Positions 27,497 through 36,026 of a stretch of DNA of 64,000 bases are shown one piece after another (position 1 is the stretch's first letter; each line of letters begins with the position of its first letter). The stretch covers positions 2,418,001 to 2,482,000 of the forward strand of contig NZ_PHUG01000001.1 in the NCBI RefSeq assembly GCF_002813325.1, read 5' to 3'. The notes beneath the pieces are model-generated. The model ran no database searches and was not told where the DNA came from. It saw nothing but the letters and a program-made list of their open reading frames with translations. The stretch is from Janthinobacterium sp. 64 (GTDB lineage Bacteria > Pseudomonadota > Gammaproteobacteria > Burkholderiales > Burkholderiaceae_D). The translations under genes and the position numbers were made by a program.

Positions 27497-29044
27497 TTAA
27501 CGCAGGTTAACCAAAGTCTGCAAGACCGAATCCTGCGTCTTGATGGTCTGCGCATTCGCCTGGTAGGCGCGCTGGGCCGTGATCATGTTGACCAGTTCGG
27601 CCGTCAGGTCCACGTTCGACACTTCCACGGCCGAGGCGCGCAAGTCGCCCAGACCGCCCGAGCTCGGCGAACCCGTCATGGGACTGCCCGAGGTCGAGCT
27701 TTCCACCCAGGCGTTGTTGCCCAGCGGTTCGAGGCCATTCGGATTGGCAAACTTGGTCAACACCACCTGGCCCAGGTCGCGCGTCTTGCCATTGTTGTAC
27801 TGCCCCTGGATCACGCCATCGGAACCCACGACGAAACGGTCCAGCTGGCCGGCCGCATAGCCATCGGCCACGGTGCGCTTTTCGCTGGTGGACGAGCTGA
27901 GCTGGGTGGAATTGGTGAAGTCGACCTTGATCGCCAGGTTCGCGTTCGCGCCCGTGGCGGGGAAGACGGGCAGGTTGACCGTCACCGGCAGGGTTTGCGG
28001 CGGCGTCAGGCCCAGCATGGCAGCCTTGTCCAGGCTGCCGACGCTGTTGAACACCAGCGAGGCCGACCTCACGGCGGGCACCTCGGTCACCGAGGAAATA
28101 TTGGCGTCGATCTGGTCCGGCGTGAAGCTGGAATTGATGCCATTGGGCACGGCGCTGCCATAGGTGGCGCTGATGGCATTCAACTGAGCGGTGCTGGCGC
28201 CGGCCAGCACGGCGGCGGCGCGCACGGCCGCGCCAGCCGCATTGCCATAGGCGACGGCGGCGGTCGTGATCGCCGCAGGCACCAGCGGCACTGCCGTGAC
28301 GGCGGCCTGGTAGGCTGCGCGCGCGGCCAGCGAGGCGGCATCGGTCTGCGCCGCGGATGCCACTTTCGCGCTGGTAATTTCCTTGCCGTCAGTCGTCGTG
28401 TACACATCCCAGGTATTGGTGCCCGTCTTGACATAGAAATTGGACATGGTGTGCGCATTGCCCAGAGAGTCATAGACGGGCACGGGGAATTGCTGGGTCC
28501 ACGACTTTTGCTCGCCCACGGTGAACGGCACCACGGTCGGCATCAGCGATTTGGAATCGAGGTTGATCTGGGTATCGACCTTGGTGGTCGCCTTCGGCGC
28601 CATGTCGGACGGATCGATCTGCAGGGGCACGGTAGCGCCGGCCAGGATCTTGCCGTTCGCATCGGCCGGGTAGCCGGTCAGCTGGGCTTTTTGCGCATTG
28701 ATGATGAAGCCGCTCTTGTCGACCTGGAACTGGCCGTTGCGCGAATACTGGATGGCGCCGTTCACGCTGGTGCGGAAGAAACCGCCGCCATTGATGGCGA
28801 TGTCGAGCGGATTGGACGAGCTTTCCAGGTTACCCTGGTTGAACAGCTGCGCCACTTGCGACACGGATACGCCGATGCCGGGCTGGTTGCCGCCCACGCC
28901 ATACAGGGAGTTGGCATAGATGTCGGCGAACTGCGCCTGCGACTGCTTGAAACCCACGGTGGCCGAGTTGGCGATATTGTTGCCGATGACGTCCAGCGAT
29001 TTGGCGGCGCCATTCAAGCCGCTCAGGCCTTGTTGGAAAGACAT
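27497..29044 (-). CDS. flgE: Flagellar hook protein FlgE
   Basis: FlgE polymerises into the hook. The 515-residue product is longer than the roughly 400 residues of the enteric protein. It begins MSFQQGLSGLNGAAKSLDVI and has IGNNIANSATVGFKQSQAQF; the C-terminus has DLTAELVNMITAQRAYQANA and TIKTQDSVLQTLVNLR. About residues 228-299 form an alanine-rich stretch (roughly 30 Ala in 72) inside the outer domain, absent from ordinary FlgE. It follows flgD by 54 nt. Confidence 0.96.
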   Translation of the reverse strand: MSFQQGLSGLNGAAKSLDVIGNNIANSATVGFKQSQAQFADIYANSLYGVGGNQPGIGVSVSQVAQLFNQGNLESSSNPLDIAINGGGFFRTSVNGAIQYSRNGQFQVDKSGFIINAQKAQLTGYPADANGKILAGATVPLQIDPSDMAPKATTKVDTQINLDSKSLMPTVVPFTVGEQKSWTQQFPVPVYDSLGNAHTMSNFYVKTGTNTWDVYTTTDGKEITSAKVASAAQTDAASLAARAAYQAAVTAVPLVPAAITTAAVAYGNAAGAAVRAAAVLAGASTAQLNAISATYGSAVPNGINSSFTPDQIDANISSVTEVPAVRSASLVFNSVGSLDKAAMLGLTPPQTLPVTVNLPVFPATGANANLAIKVDFTNSTQLSSSTSEKRTVADGYAAGQLDRFVVGSDGVIQGQYNNGKTRDLGQVVLTKFANPNGLEPLGNNAWVESSTSGSPMTGSPSSGGLGDLRASAVEVSNVDLTAELVNMITAQRAYQANAQTIKTQDSVLQTLVNLR

Positions 29045-29098
29045 TGTGTTCTCCTGGTAGAAATTAGGGGTAGAGGATCTACGCTACAAATGAGCGGC

Positions 29099-29797
29099 TT
29101 ACAAAATCTGTTTCACATCGGCCATGGTGATGCTGCCCACGCCCGGCACGTTCAATTTCACGCCATTCGCGCCCGTCGACACGCTGGCAACCGAGCCGAA
29201 CATCAGCGCCGCCGCATCGGTCAGCTTGGCGCCGCCGCGCGTCGCTTCCACCGAGAAGGTGTAGGCGCCGTCGGCCAGCACGACCGGCTTGCCATCTTTG
29301 TCGAGCTCGGCCGTGGAGCCGTTCCAGCCCAGCGGCAAGGTACCCGCATCCTGCGGGCCCAGGTCGATCGAATGGACTTCCTTGCCCGCACTGTTGTAGA
29401 TGATGACCTTGACCTTGTCGGCCGGCGTCGCCAGGTCCACGCCCAGCAGGGCGGCGCTCTTGCTCAAGTTGATGTTCTTGCCTGCCGTCAGCACGCCGTG
29501 GCCGATGATATTGGCCGCCTGCATCGATTCGGCCTGCTGGTAGCTGGTCTTGAGCGTTTCGAGCGTGGTATTGAGCTTGTTGACGCCCGTCACCGTGGAC
29601 AGCTGGGCCAGCTGGCTCGTCAGCTGCGCATTGTCCAGCGGGTTCATCGGGTCCTGGTTTTGCAGCTGGGTCACCAGCAGGGTCAGGAATTTGTTCGTTT
29701 CTTCCTCGACGCTGCCCTTCTCGGCCGTCGTCTTCTTCGGATTCATCGTCGCCATCAGGTCGGTGACTTTGGGGGTGCTGGTATCGATGGTTGCCAT
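29099..29797 (-). CDS. flgD: Flagellar hook-capping protein FlgD
   Basis: FlgD is the scaffold cap for hook growth and is discarded when the hook is complete. The 232-residue product has the conserved N-terminal block TNKFLTLLVTQLQNQDPMNP and LDNAQLTSQLAQLSTVTGVN (residues about 33-72), and C-terminal tudor/FlgD-Ig-like domains (VKVIIYNSAGKEVHSIDLGP, DGAYTFSVEATRGG). It lies 15 nt after flgC. Confidence 0.96.
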   Translation of the reverse strand: MATIDTSTPKVTDLMATMNPKKTTAEKGSVEEETNKFLTLLVTQLQNQDPMNPLDNAQLTSQLAQLSTVTGVNKLNTTLETLKTSYQQAESMQAANIIGHGVLTAGKNINLSKSAALLGVDLATPADKVKVIIYNSAGKEVHSIDLGPQDAGTLPLGWNGSTAELDKDGKPVVLADGAYTFSVEATRGGAKLTDAAALMFGSVASVSTGANGVKLNVPGVGSITMADVKQIL

Positions 29798-29812
29798 AAT
29801 GGTCAGTCAGCC

Positions 29813-30214
29813 TTATTGGCCGAGCGTAAGGGTTTTCAGGAGCAGCGACTTGGCCGCGTTCATGGTTTCCACATTGGTCTGGTACGAGCGCGAGGCCGAC
29901 AGCATGTTGACCATCTCGTCGACCGTATTCACGTTGGGCATGGTGACGTAGCCCTTCTCGTCGGCCAGCGGGTTCTTCGGGTCGTAGACCAGCTTCATCG
30001 GCGACGGATCCTCGATCACTTTCTGCACCTTGACGGCCGTGGCGCCGTTGGCCATGGGCACGGCCTCGAACACCACCTGCTTGGCGCGATAGGCTTCGCC
30101 GTTGGCGCTGGTGGCGCTGTCGGCATTGGCCAGGTTGCTGGCCACCGTGTTCAGGCGCTGCGCCTGCGCGCTCATGGCCGAACCGGACACGTTGAAGATA
30201 TTAAACAGCGACAT
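29813..30214 (-). CDS. flgC: Flagellar proximal rod protein FlgC
   Basis: FlgC is a proximal rod subunit. The 133-residue product has the rod motif [20 protein letters not shown] near its N-terminus and the axial C-terminal helix [20 protein letters not shown]. It starts 2 nt after the flgB stop, so the two are translated together. Confidence 0.97.
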   Translation of the reverse strand: MSLFNIFNVSGSAMSAQAQRLNTVASNLANADSATSANGEAYRAKQVVFEAVPMANGATAVKVQKVIEDPSPMKLVYDPKNPLADEKGYVTMPNVNTVDEMVNMLSASRSYQTNVETMNAAKSLLLKTLTLGQ

Positions 30215-30216
30215 GA

Positions 30217-30669
30217 TTATTGTCCTCCCTGGATGGCCGTCAGCATGCCCTTGATCTGCGAGTTGAGGAACGTCACGGCCGCCTCGTAGCGGATGGCGTT
30301 GTCGGCAAAGGCGTTGCGTTCAAGATCCATATCGACCGTATTGCCATCGACGGCGCCCTGGGCCGGCGCGCGGTACAGCAGCGGCGTGCCGTCGGCCAGG
30401 GTCTCGACCTTGCCGCCCGTGCCGCTCCCTGCGGCAGCGGCGACGCCCTTGCCCGGCAAATGCTGCGGCGCCGTGCCCTTCAGGGCCGGCGGCACGCCAT
30501 CCTTGCGCGCCATCGCGCCCTTCAGCGCGCTGGCGAAATCGACATCGCGCGCCTTGTAGTTGGGCGTATCGGCATTGGCGATATTCGAGGCGAGCAATTC
30601 CTGGCGCGTCGAGCGCAGGCTCAGCGCCGTCTCGTTGAAGCGCATGTAATCGTCGAGTTTCCCTATCAT
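30217..30669 (-). CDS. flgB: Flagellar proximal rod protein FlgB
   Basis: FlgB is the most proximal rod protein and the first gene of the flgB-C-D-E-F-G-H-I-J operon. From ATG 30669 the product has 150 residues and starts [20 protein letters not shown], followed by the rod motif [21 protein letters not shown] longer frame to 30744 adds 25 residues without family similarity. The 191-nt gap to divergent flgA (30670-30860) must hold both promoters; I see no sigma-28 site in it. Confidence 0.95.
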   Translation of the reverse strand: MIGKLDDYMRFNETALSLRSTRQELLASNIANADTPNYKARDVDFASALKGAMARKDGVPPALKGTAPQHLPGKGVAAAAGSGTGGKVETLADGTPLLYRAPAQGAVDGNTVDMDLERNAFADNAIRYEAAVTFLNSQIKGMLTAIQGGQ

Positions 30670-30860
30670 GTCAGGCTCCGGAAAGATCTGCCACTGGCGC
30701 CCGAGATGGCGGAAGGATGGCGGTATAGTGATGACAGGAAACATAGTACGGTGCCCACCGGCAAGGCCATCGCCGGATCAGACCGTACTTTTACCCCTTA
30801 ATCGGCGCTTCAATCAGGACTGCGCGCACTATCATGGCACTATTCCAGAGGCCTATCACC

Positions 30861-31556
30861 ATGAAAACACCGCTCGCTTTCTTCTTCGCCCTAGCCGCCC
30901 TGCCACTGCTGGCGCAGGCGCAAAACGCCGGCCGGCAGACGCCGGAAGCGCTGCGCAATAGCGTGGAACAATTCCTGCAGGTACAAAGCAACGGCTTGCC
31001 AGGCAAGGTGACGATCAGCGTCGGCGCCGTCGATCCGCGCCTGAACCTGGCCGCCTGCCCCGCGCCGCAAGCGTTCATGGCGCCAGGCGCGCGCGCCTGG
31101 GGCAAGACTACCGTGGGCGTGCGCTGCACGGCACCCAGCAACTGGACCATCTATTTGCAAGCCAACGTGGCCGTCGTGGGCGACTACGTGGCCAGCGCCG
31201 TGCCGCTGGCGCAAGGGCAAGCCATCGACGCCAGCCAGCTGGTGACGATGCAGGGCGACCTGGCGGCATTGCCCGCAGGCATCGCCACCGACATGGCCCA
31301 AGTGGTGGGCGCCAGCACGAATATTTCCTTGCCACCAGGCACGCCGATGCGCCTCGACACCCTGCGCCGCAAGCCGGTGGTCATGCAAGGCCAGCTGGTG
31401 CGCGTCGTTTCCAGTGGAAACGGCTTCCAGGTGGCATCAGAAGGACGCGCCATCGGCAGCGCCGGCGATGGCCAGACGGTGCAGGTACGCACGCAGAGCG
31501 GCCAGCAGATCAGCGGCGTGGCGCGCGCGGGTGGCATGGTGGAGGTCGCCTTTTAA
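30861..31556 (+). CDS. flgA: Flagellar P-ring assembly chaperone FlgA
   Basis: FlgA is a periplasmic chaperone for FlgI polymerisation. The product has 231 residues with a Sec signal peptide MKTPLAFFFALAALPLLAQA; the mature part has the SAF domain with VASAVPLAQGQAIDASQLV and the C-terminal VVMQGQLVRVVSSGNGFQV and GQTVQVRTQSGQQISGVAR. ATG 30861 gives a clean signal peptide; ATG 30834 would add nine residues before it. Divergent from flgB. Confidence 0.94.
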   Translation: MKTPLAFFFALAALPLLAQAQNAGRQTPEALRNSVEQFLQVQSNGLPGKVTISVGAVDPRLNLAACPAPQAFMAPGARAWGKTTVGVRCTAPSNWTIYLQANVAVVGDYVASAVPLAQGQAIDASQLVTMQGDLAALPAGIATDMAQVVGASTNISLPPGTPMRLDTLRRKPVVMQGQLVRVVSSGNGFQVASEGRAIGSAGDGQTVQVRTQSGQQISGVARAGGMVEVAF

Positions 31557-31590
31557 CGCGGATAGATAGCGATATTGTAGTCTGGCGCAC

Positions 31591-31617
31591 TAAAGTTCCT
31601 GGATAAGATGCCGATAA
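31591..31617 (+). promoter_or_regulatory. FliA (sigma-28) promoter of flgM-flgN
   Basis: TAAAGTTC, 11-nt spacer, GCCGATAA: 15 of 16 positions match the sigma-28 consensus, the best site in the window. It ends 49 nt before the flgM GTG, so FliA drives its own inhibitor and the junction chaperone. Confidence 0.9.
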
Positions 31618-31666
31618 GAAGTCATATCCCGGAGTTTTTTGACTTCGACCAGACGAGGATCACGCT

Positions 31667-31975
31667 GTGAAAATTACCGACAACACCATTAAAAGCAATC
31701 CCGGCCTGCCGGTGGCGCCCGCGAATACCTCGGGCGCCCGGAATGCCGAGAAAGCCCAGGCAACACCGACGACGTCGGACAATGTACGTCTGTCGCCGCA
31801 AGGACAGGCATTAGCGGCCAGTGCAACTGCCGGCAGCGGCGCCGTGTTCGACACGAAAAAAGTCGAACGCATCAAGCTGGCGATCGCCGACGGCCAGTTC
31901 CAGGTCAACTCTGAAAAAGTGGCGGACGGTCTCCTCGACACAGTCAAGGACCTGCTGCACTCACGAAATAGATAG
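31667..31975 (+). CDS. flgM: Anti-sigma-28 factor FlgM
   Basis: FlgM binds FliA and blocks late flagellar transcription until the hook-basal body is complete and FlgM is exported. The 102-residue product has a polar, disordered N-terminal half beginning MKITDNTIK and the conserved C-terminal sigma-binding helices, VERIKLAIADGQFQVNSEKV and ADGLLDTVKDLLHS. The start is a GTG with ACGAGGA about 10 nt upstream. flgN follows after 8 nt. Confidence 0.94.
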   Translation: MKITDNTIKSNPGLPVAPANTSGARNAEKAQATPTTSDNVRLSPQGQALAASATAGSGAVFDTKKVERIKLAIADGQFQVNSEKVADGLLDTVKDLLHSRNR

Positions 31976-31983
31976 GTTCCCTC

Positions 31984-32451
31984 ATGCAATCAGTGACTCC
32001 GTTTTCCAGCCTGCGCGACGAGCAACAGCTCATGACCACATTGCTGGCATTGATGAAAGAAGAACAGCGGCATCTGGTTGCGGCTGACATTGATGCAATC
32101 ACGGAGCTCACGGTGCGCAAGACGGCACTCGTCGGACAATTGAGCCAGCTGGCGGCGCAACGCCACCAGGCGCTGGCGGCAGCCGGTTTCACGGCCGCCG
32201 AAGCGGGCATGGAAGACTGGCTGGCCGGCGCCGGCGAAGCCGAGGCGGCGCCCCTGTGGAAAACATTGCTCGACACGACGCGCGAAGCGAAAGAACAGAA
32301 CCGGCTCAACAGCCTGCTGGTCAACAAGCACATGCTGCACACGCAAGGCGCCCTGAACGCCATGCGCCCCACGGCCCAGAGCGGCAATTTCTATGGCCCC
32401 AGCGGCCAGGCGATGACCAACACGGCCAGCCGGCGCGTCGTCATCGGCTAA
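31984..32451 (+). CDS. flgN: Flagellar export chaperone FlgN
   Basis: FlgN is the chaperone for the junction proteins FlgK and FlgL. The 155-residue product is helical with LMTTLLALMKEEQRHLVAAD and ITELTVRKTALVGQLSQLAA, the typical FlgN coiled coil, and ends with a region containing NRLNSLLVNKHMLHTQGALN and a FYGPSGQ motif. It is the second gene after the FliA promoter at 31591-31617. Confidence 0.92.
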   Translation: MQSVTPFSSLRDEQQLMTTLLALMKEEQRHLVAADIDAITELTVRKTALVGQLSQLAAQRHQALAAAGFTAAEAGMEDWLAGAGEAEAAPLWKTLLDTTREAKEQNRLNSLLVNKHMLHTQGALNAMRPTAQSGNFYGPSGQAMTNTASRRVVIG

Positions 32452-32467
32452 AACCCTGATTCGACGC

Positions 32468-33133
32468 TTATCCCAAGAAATCGGGAAAGACGAGCGACCC
32501 GCACAGTATTAATCCATTGCTGCACGCATGCGCCGTGGCCGCCGCCACATAAGCAGGCGCCAGGCCCAGGCTGCGCGCCGCCAGGTAGCAGGCCGCGAAG
32601 AGACCTCCGGCAATCAACGTCATGCTGGCATGCAAAATGCCGGAGCCGCCCATGACATGCAAGAGGGAAAACAGCATCGCGCTGGCCAGCAGGCTGTAGC
32701 TGGCACGCACATTGTAGCGGCGCAACACTTCAAGCGGCAGCCACTGCCCGATGAGCGTCTCGAACAGCGGCGCCCAGACGACGACCGTCCAGAATATCCG
32801 GGCCGTGCCGGCGCCTTGCAGCGATGATGAAGCGGAGCCGCCCAGCTGCTCTGGCGAGAACAAGGCCAGGGCTGCCAACAGCAGCAGCATGGCAATGAGA
32901 GAATTGACGGCGCCCGCGCACAAGCCCAGGCGCATGGCGCCCCGCATGGGGCGCTTGGCCATGCTCGCCCGCAGCGCAGCCAGGTTGACAGCCAGTCGTG
33001 GCACCGGCAAGTTCGTCGCTTTCAACATCCCTACATTTATCCCCATGGCGTGCCCGGCCCACAGGGCAGGTGTGCGGCCATCATACCGCGACAGCATAGC
33101 GCCAAACAACACTAATTGTTGCAAGGCATGCAT
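32468..33133 (-). CDS. Predicted CPBP-like intramembrane protease family protein
   Basis: A membrane protein of up to 221 residues with about five hydrophobic segments. The second half resembles CPBP (CAAX protease/bacteriocin-processing) proteins: WAPLFETLIGQWLPLEVLRR in place of the EExxxR motif, MLFSLLHVMGG as the FxxxH motif and AAATAHACSNGLI as the HxxxN/D motif. Only one Glu remains in the first motif, so activity is uncertain. ATG 33133 is the longest start; ATG 33046 (MGINVGMLK) is a plausible shorter one. The gene is convergent with flgN and downstream of an unknown gene, and nothing links it to flagella apart from position. Confidence 0.55.
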   Translation of the reverse strand: MHALQQLVLFGAMLSRYDGRTPALWAGHAMGINVGMLKATNLPVPRLAVNLAALRASMAKRPMRGAMRLGLCAGAVNSLIAMLLLLAALALFSPEQLGGSASSSLQGAGTARIFWTVVVWAPLFETLIGQWLPLEVLRRYNVRASYSLLASAMLFSLLHVMGGSGILHASMTLIAGGLFAACYLAARSLGLAPAYVAAATAHACSNGLILCGSLVFPDFLG

Positions 33134-33145
33134 GCCCTGTGCGCC

Positions 33146-34006
33146 TCAACCGTGGGCGGGTCGCCCCGTGTGCTGGCGCCATTTCGCCACGATGGCTTGC
33201 GCCCTGGCACTGGCGGCCGCCTGCTGCTCCGGCGTCAGCTCATCCTGCAGCCAGTGCCAGTATTCATCCTGGTACGGATTGGTGACGCCGGGAGCGAGGA
33301 TATCGTCGTAGACCTGGCGCAGGGCCAGCAGGTAGCCATACGCTTGCGGCGCATCTTTCTGCACCACCTCGCCGTCGCGCAGATACGCCATCATCAGGGT
33401 AGCCACGCTGGTCAGTTCCGCCGCGTCCGCCTGCACGGTCAGCTGGGCGATGGCTTGCCGCTTCCATGCCTGCACCAGCGGATCGTCGGGACGGTTGCGC
33501 AGCGCGCTGCGGTCGCCGAACGGCCCTTCCGACAGGAACAGGGTGGCGGCGCCCGGCACGCCCGCCTTCGCGGCGCTGGCCAGGTAACCCAGGCGGTCGT
33601 CGCGCTGGCGCTGTGTCAGGCCCGCGCACAGCTGCTGCTGGGCGGCTTTTTCTTCCGCCGTCATCTCGCGTCCCAGTTCGAATTCCAGCCCCGGCAAGCG
33701 GCTTTCGCGCTGGAAGACGATGCAGTCGTCGAGCAGGTTGAAGGCCGCATACGCGTCTTCCGGCCTGCCGCTGGCGGCCAGGCGTTCGAGCCGCTGCGCC
33801 AAAGTCACGGCAACGGGCGCGGCATCGGCGGCCGGGGTGGCGTCGATATTCAGATACGATGCCAGGCTGCGTCCCGGTGGTGCGCTGGCGGCAGCGCTGG
33901 CCACAGATTGCGGCGCGCCGCCGTCCGGTGCGGGCCAGTACGCCAGCGCCAGCGCTGCCGCGATGGCAGCGGTGATGGCAATGCCGGTAAGTTTGATAGT
34001 CATCAT
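33146..34006 (-). CDS. Hypothetical membrane-anchored or exported protein
   Basis: I do not recognise this family. The 286-residue product from ATG 34006 has an N-terminal hydrophobic segment (IKLTGIAITAAIAAALALAY) that could be a signal peptide or anchor, then an Ala/Ser linker and a largely helical soluble part. Segments such as RLGYLASAAKAGVPGAATLF and VATLMMAYLRDGEVVQKDAP vaguely recall Sel1/TPR-type repeats. Two Cys (DDCIVF, QLCAGL) could form a disulphide in the periplasm. The frame is open to 34078 but the extra N-terminal 24 residues lie ahead of the hydrophobic segment. Confidence 0.65.
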   Translation of the reverse strand: MMTIKLTGIAITAAIAAALALAYWPAPDGGAPQSVASAAASAPPGRSLASYLNIDATPAADAAPVAVTLAQRLERLAASGRPEDAYAAFNLLDDCIVFQRESRLPGLEFELGREMTAEEKAAQQQLCAGLTQRQRDDRLGYLASAAKAGVPGAATLFLSEGPFGDRSALRNRPDDPLVQAWKRQAIAQLTVQADAAELTSVATLMMAYLRDGEVVQKDAPQAYGYLLALRQVYDDILAPGVTNPYQDEYWHWLQDELTPEQQAAASARAQAIVAKWRQHTGRPAHG

Positions 34007-34078
34007 GAGTGGCGCGCGTGGACTGGAAGCGCACGTTACCACAGGTGCGCGCTGGCATGCCGCACGCGGCGCGGGCAA

Positions 34079-34441
34079 TCAGCCGCCGGCTTTTTTCGCC
34101 TGGTGGCCCAGCTTGGCCAGCGCGGCCACGATGGTGTCCACGTGGTCGCCCTGCACTTCGATCACGCCATCCTTGACGGTGCCGCCCGAGCCGCACTGCG
34201 TGCGCAACTGCTTGCCCAGCAGGGCCAGCGCAATGGCGTCCAGCGCCAGGCCTTTTACCACCGTGACGCTCTTGCCGCCACGGCCCTTGGTCTGGCGCGA
34301 CACGCGCACCGAACCATCGCCGATTGGTGCCGCCTTGGCTTGCGCCTTGCACGCGCATTGCGCCAGCGGCTGGCGGCAGGCGGGACACATGCGGCCCGTT
34401 TCGGTGGAATACACTAGACCGCCCAGGGAACTGCTTTTCAT
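34079..34441 (-). CDS. yciH: SUI1/YciH-family translation initiation factor homologue
   Basis: A 120-residue protein of the eIF1/SUI1 family (bacterial YciH). The N-terminal part has a possible small zinc site CPAC...CAC (residues about 19-31), and the C-terminal SUI1 fold shows RGGKSVTVVKGLAL, LRTQCGSGGTVKDGVIEVQG and the final GHQAKKAGG. YciH has been linked to restraint of translation initiation under stress in E. coli. It ends 72 nt before the hypothetical gene's chosen start and lies downstream of motD. Confidence 0.9.
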   Translation of the reverse strand: MKSSSLGGLVYSTETGRMCPACRQPLAQCACKAQAKAAPIGDGSVRVSRQTKGRGGKSVTVVKGLALDAIALALLGKQLRTQCGSGGTVKDGVIEVQGDHVDTIVAALAKLGHQAKKAGG

Positions 34442-34491
34442 GATGGAGAGATAAAAAGGGAGAAGGCCGCGATTGTACCAAGCGCCGGGGT

Positions 34492-35277
34492 TCAGTTGGC
34501 CGGAGCAGGTGCGACGGGCGGCGTCGGCACTTCCGTCACCGTCTCGGGAATGCCCGACAAGATCGTCACGGCGACCCTGCGGTTGCGCGCGCGCCCTTCC
34601 GGCGTGGCGTTCGGCGCCACGGGGATGTTGTCGGCGTGGCCCACGGCCGTCAGGCGCGACGCTTGCACGCCGCTGGCGATGAACAGGCGCACCACGGCAC
34701 TGGCGCGCGCGGCCGACAGTTCCCAGTTCGAAGCAAAGGTCGAATTGCTGATCGGCTGGACATCCGTATGCCCTTCCACCTGCACCGCGTGGGGATCGTC
34801 CTTGAGCAGCACGGCCACGGCGCGCAAGGCCTGGTCCGACTCCATCGTCAGCCCAGCCGCGCCCGGGTCGAACAGCACGCTGGCATTGATTTCCACGCTC
34901 ACGCCGCGGCTCGTCTGCGTCACGCGCACCTTGCCTTCCTTGACCAGCGGCGCCAGCGTGGACGTGAGGTCCTGCGCCAGGCGCGTCATGTGTTCGCGCT
35001 CGCGTCGGATGGCTTCCGTGCGGCGTTTCAGGGCGGGGTTCGGCAGCGGGATCGCTTGCGGCGCTTCCATGATGATGGGCGGCGCGCCCTTGTCCAGGCT
35101 GAAGGCCTGGCCGATGGCATTCTGGAAGACGCGGTACTTGCCTTCGTTGACTTGCGAAATCGCGTACATGACGACGAAAAAGGCGAACAGCAGGGTGATG
35201 AAGTCGGCGTACGAGATCAGCCAGCGGTCCTGGTTGTCCGGTTCCTCGTCATACTTCCTGCGCGCGCGCCGCATCAT
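34492..35277 (-). CDS. motD: Flagellar stator protein MotD (MotB type)
   Basis: The peptidoglycan-anchored stator subunit. The 261-residue product has one N-terminal membrane helix with the proton-binding Asp in the SYADFITLLFAFFVVMYA segment (about residues 22-39) and an OmpA-like peptidoglycan-binding domain: VEGHTDVQPISNSTFASNWE, LSAARASAVVRLFIASG and NRRVAVTIL. It is preceded by motC with a 2-nt gap. The names MotC/MotD are used because the pair sits with fliA, as in Pseudomonas, not with cheAW. Confidence 0.94.
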   Translation of the reverse strand: MMRRARRKYDEEPDNQDRWLISYADFITLLFAFFVVMYAISQVNEGKYRVFQNAIGQAFSLDKGAPPIIMEAPQAIPLPNPALKRRTEAIRREREHMTRLAQDLTSTLAPLVKEGKVRVTQTSRGVSVEINASVLFDPGAAGLTMESDQALRAVAVLLKDDPHAVQVEGHTDVQPISNSTFASNWELSAARASAVVRLFIASGVQASRLTAVGHADNIPVAPNATPEGRARNRRVAVTILSGIPETVTEVPTPPVAPAPAN

Positions 35278-35279
35278 GC

Positions 35280-36026
35280 TCAGTGCTCGTGCAAGAGACT
35301 GGAAACGCGCTCTTCGATGATGCGCGTATGGTCGCCCGTGGCGATGTCGTACAGCACGGCGGCCGTGATTTCATACTGCAGCACGCGGCGCGAGACGATG
35401 GCCTTGAGTTTGTTCGCCACCGGCAGGAACAGCAGGTTGGCCAGGCCGACGCCATAAATCGTCGAGACAAACGCCACGGCGATGCCGCCGCCCAGTTTGC
35501 TCGGGTCGGTGAGGTTTTCCATCACGTGTATCAAGCCCAGCACGGCGCCCAGGATGCCGATGGTGGGCGAGTAGCCTGCCGCCGATTCCCATACCTTGAC
35601 GGCCTGGCGCTCGGCCATTTCGTAGGCGGAGATTTCCACGTCGAGCAGCTGGCGCAGCTTGTCGGGCGCGATGCCGTCGACGATCATGCGCAAGCCCTTG
35701 GCATTGAAGCGGTCGGCCGTGTTTTCCATCAGGCGTTCTAGCGCCAGCGGACCGTCGCGGCGCGCCGTCAGACTCCATAGTCCGATGTCGCGCGCCAGCG
35801 CGGCGCGCGTGTCGGCGGGCGGCAGGAAGACCCAGCGCAGCATTTCCAGGCCGCGCACGAAGGTGCGCAGCCGCGTTTGCAGCAGCACGGCGCCGAAGGT
35901 GCCGATGACCACGATGGCGAAGGCGGCCGGCTGCAGCAGGGAGGCCATCTTGCCGCCTTCCAGTGCCTGGCCGACCAGGAGGCCCGCCAGCGCCAGCGCC
36001 AGCCCGATTACGCTGGACCAGTCCAC
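35280..36026 (-). CDS. motC: Flagellar stator protein MotC (MotA type)
   Basis: The proton-channel stator subunit that contacts FliG. The 248-residue product has four predicted membrane segments (SVIGLALALAGLLVGQ; FAIVVIGTFGAVLLQT; GYSPTIGILGAVLGLIHVM; AVAFVSTIYGVGLANLLFLP) with the large cytoplasmic loop between the second and third. The start is GTG 36026, because GAGGGAG lies 6 nt upstream and the protein then begins like other MotA/MotC proteins; the frame is open further but overlaps fliA. It overlaps the fliA 3' end by 19 nt. Confidence 0.94.
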   Translation of the reverse strand: MDWSSVIGLALALAGLLVGQALEGGKMASLLQPAAFAIVVIGTFGAVLLQTRLRTFVRGLEMLRWVFLPPADTRAALARDIGLWSLTARRDGPLALERLMENTADRFNAKGLRMIVDGIAPDKLRQLLDVEISAYEMAERQAVKVWESAAGYSPTIGILGAVLGLIHVMENLTDPSKLGGGIAVAFVSTIYGVGLANLLFLPVANKLKAIVSRRVLQYEITAAVLYDIATGDHTRIIEERVSSLLHEH

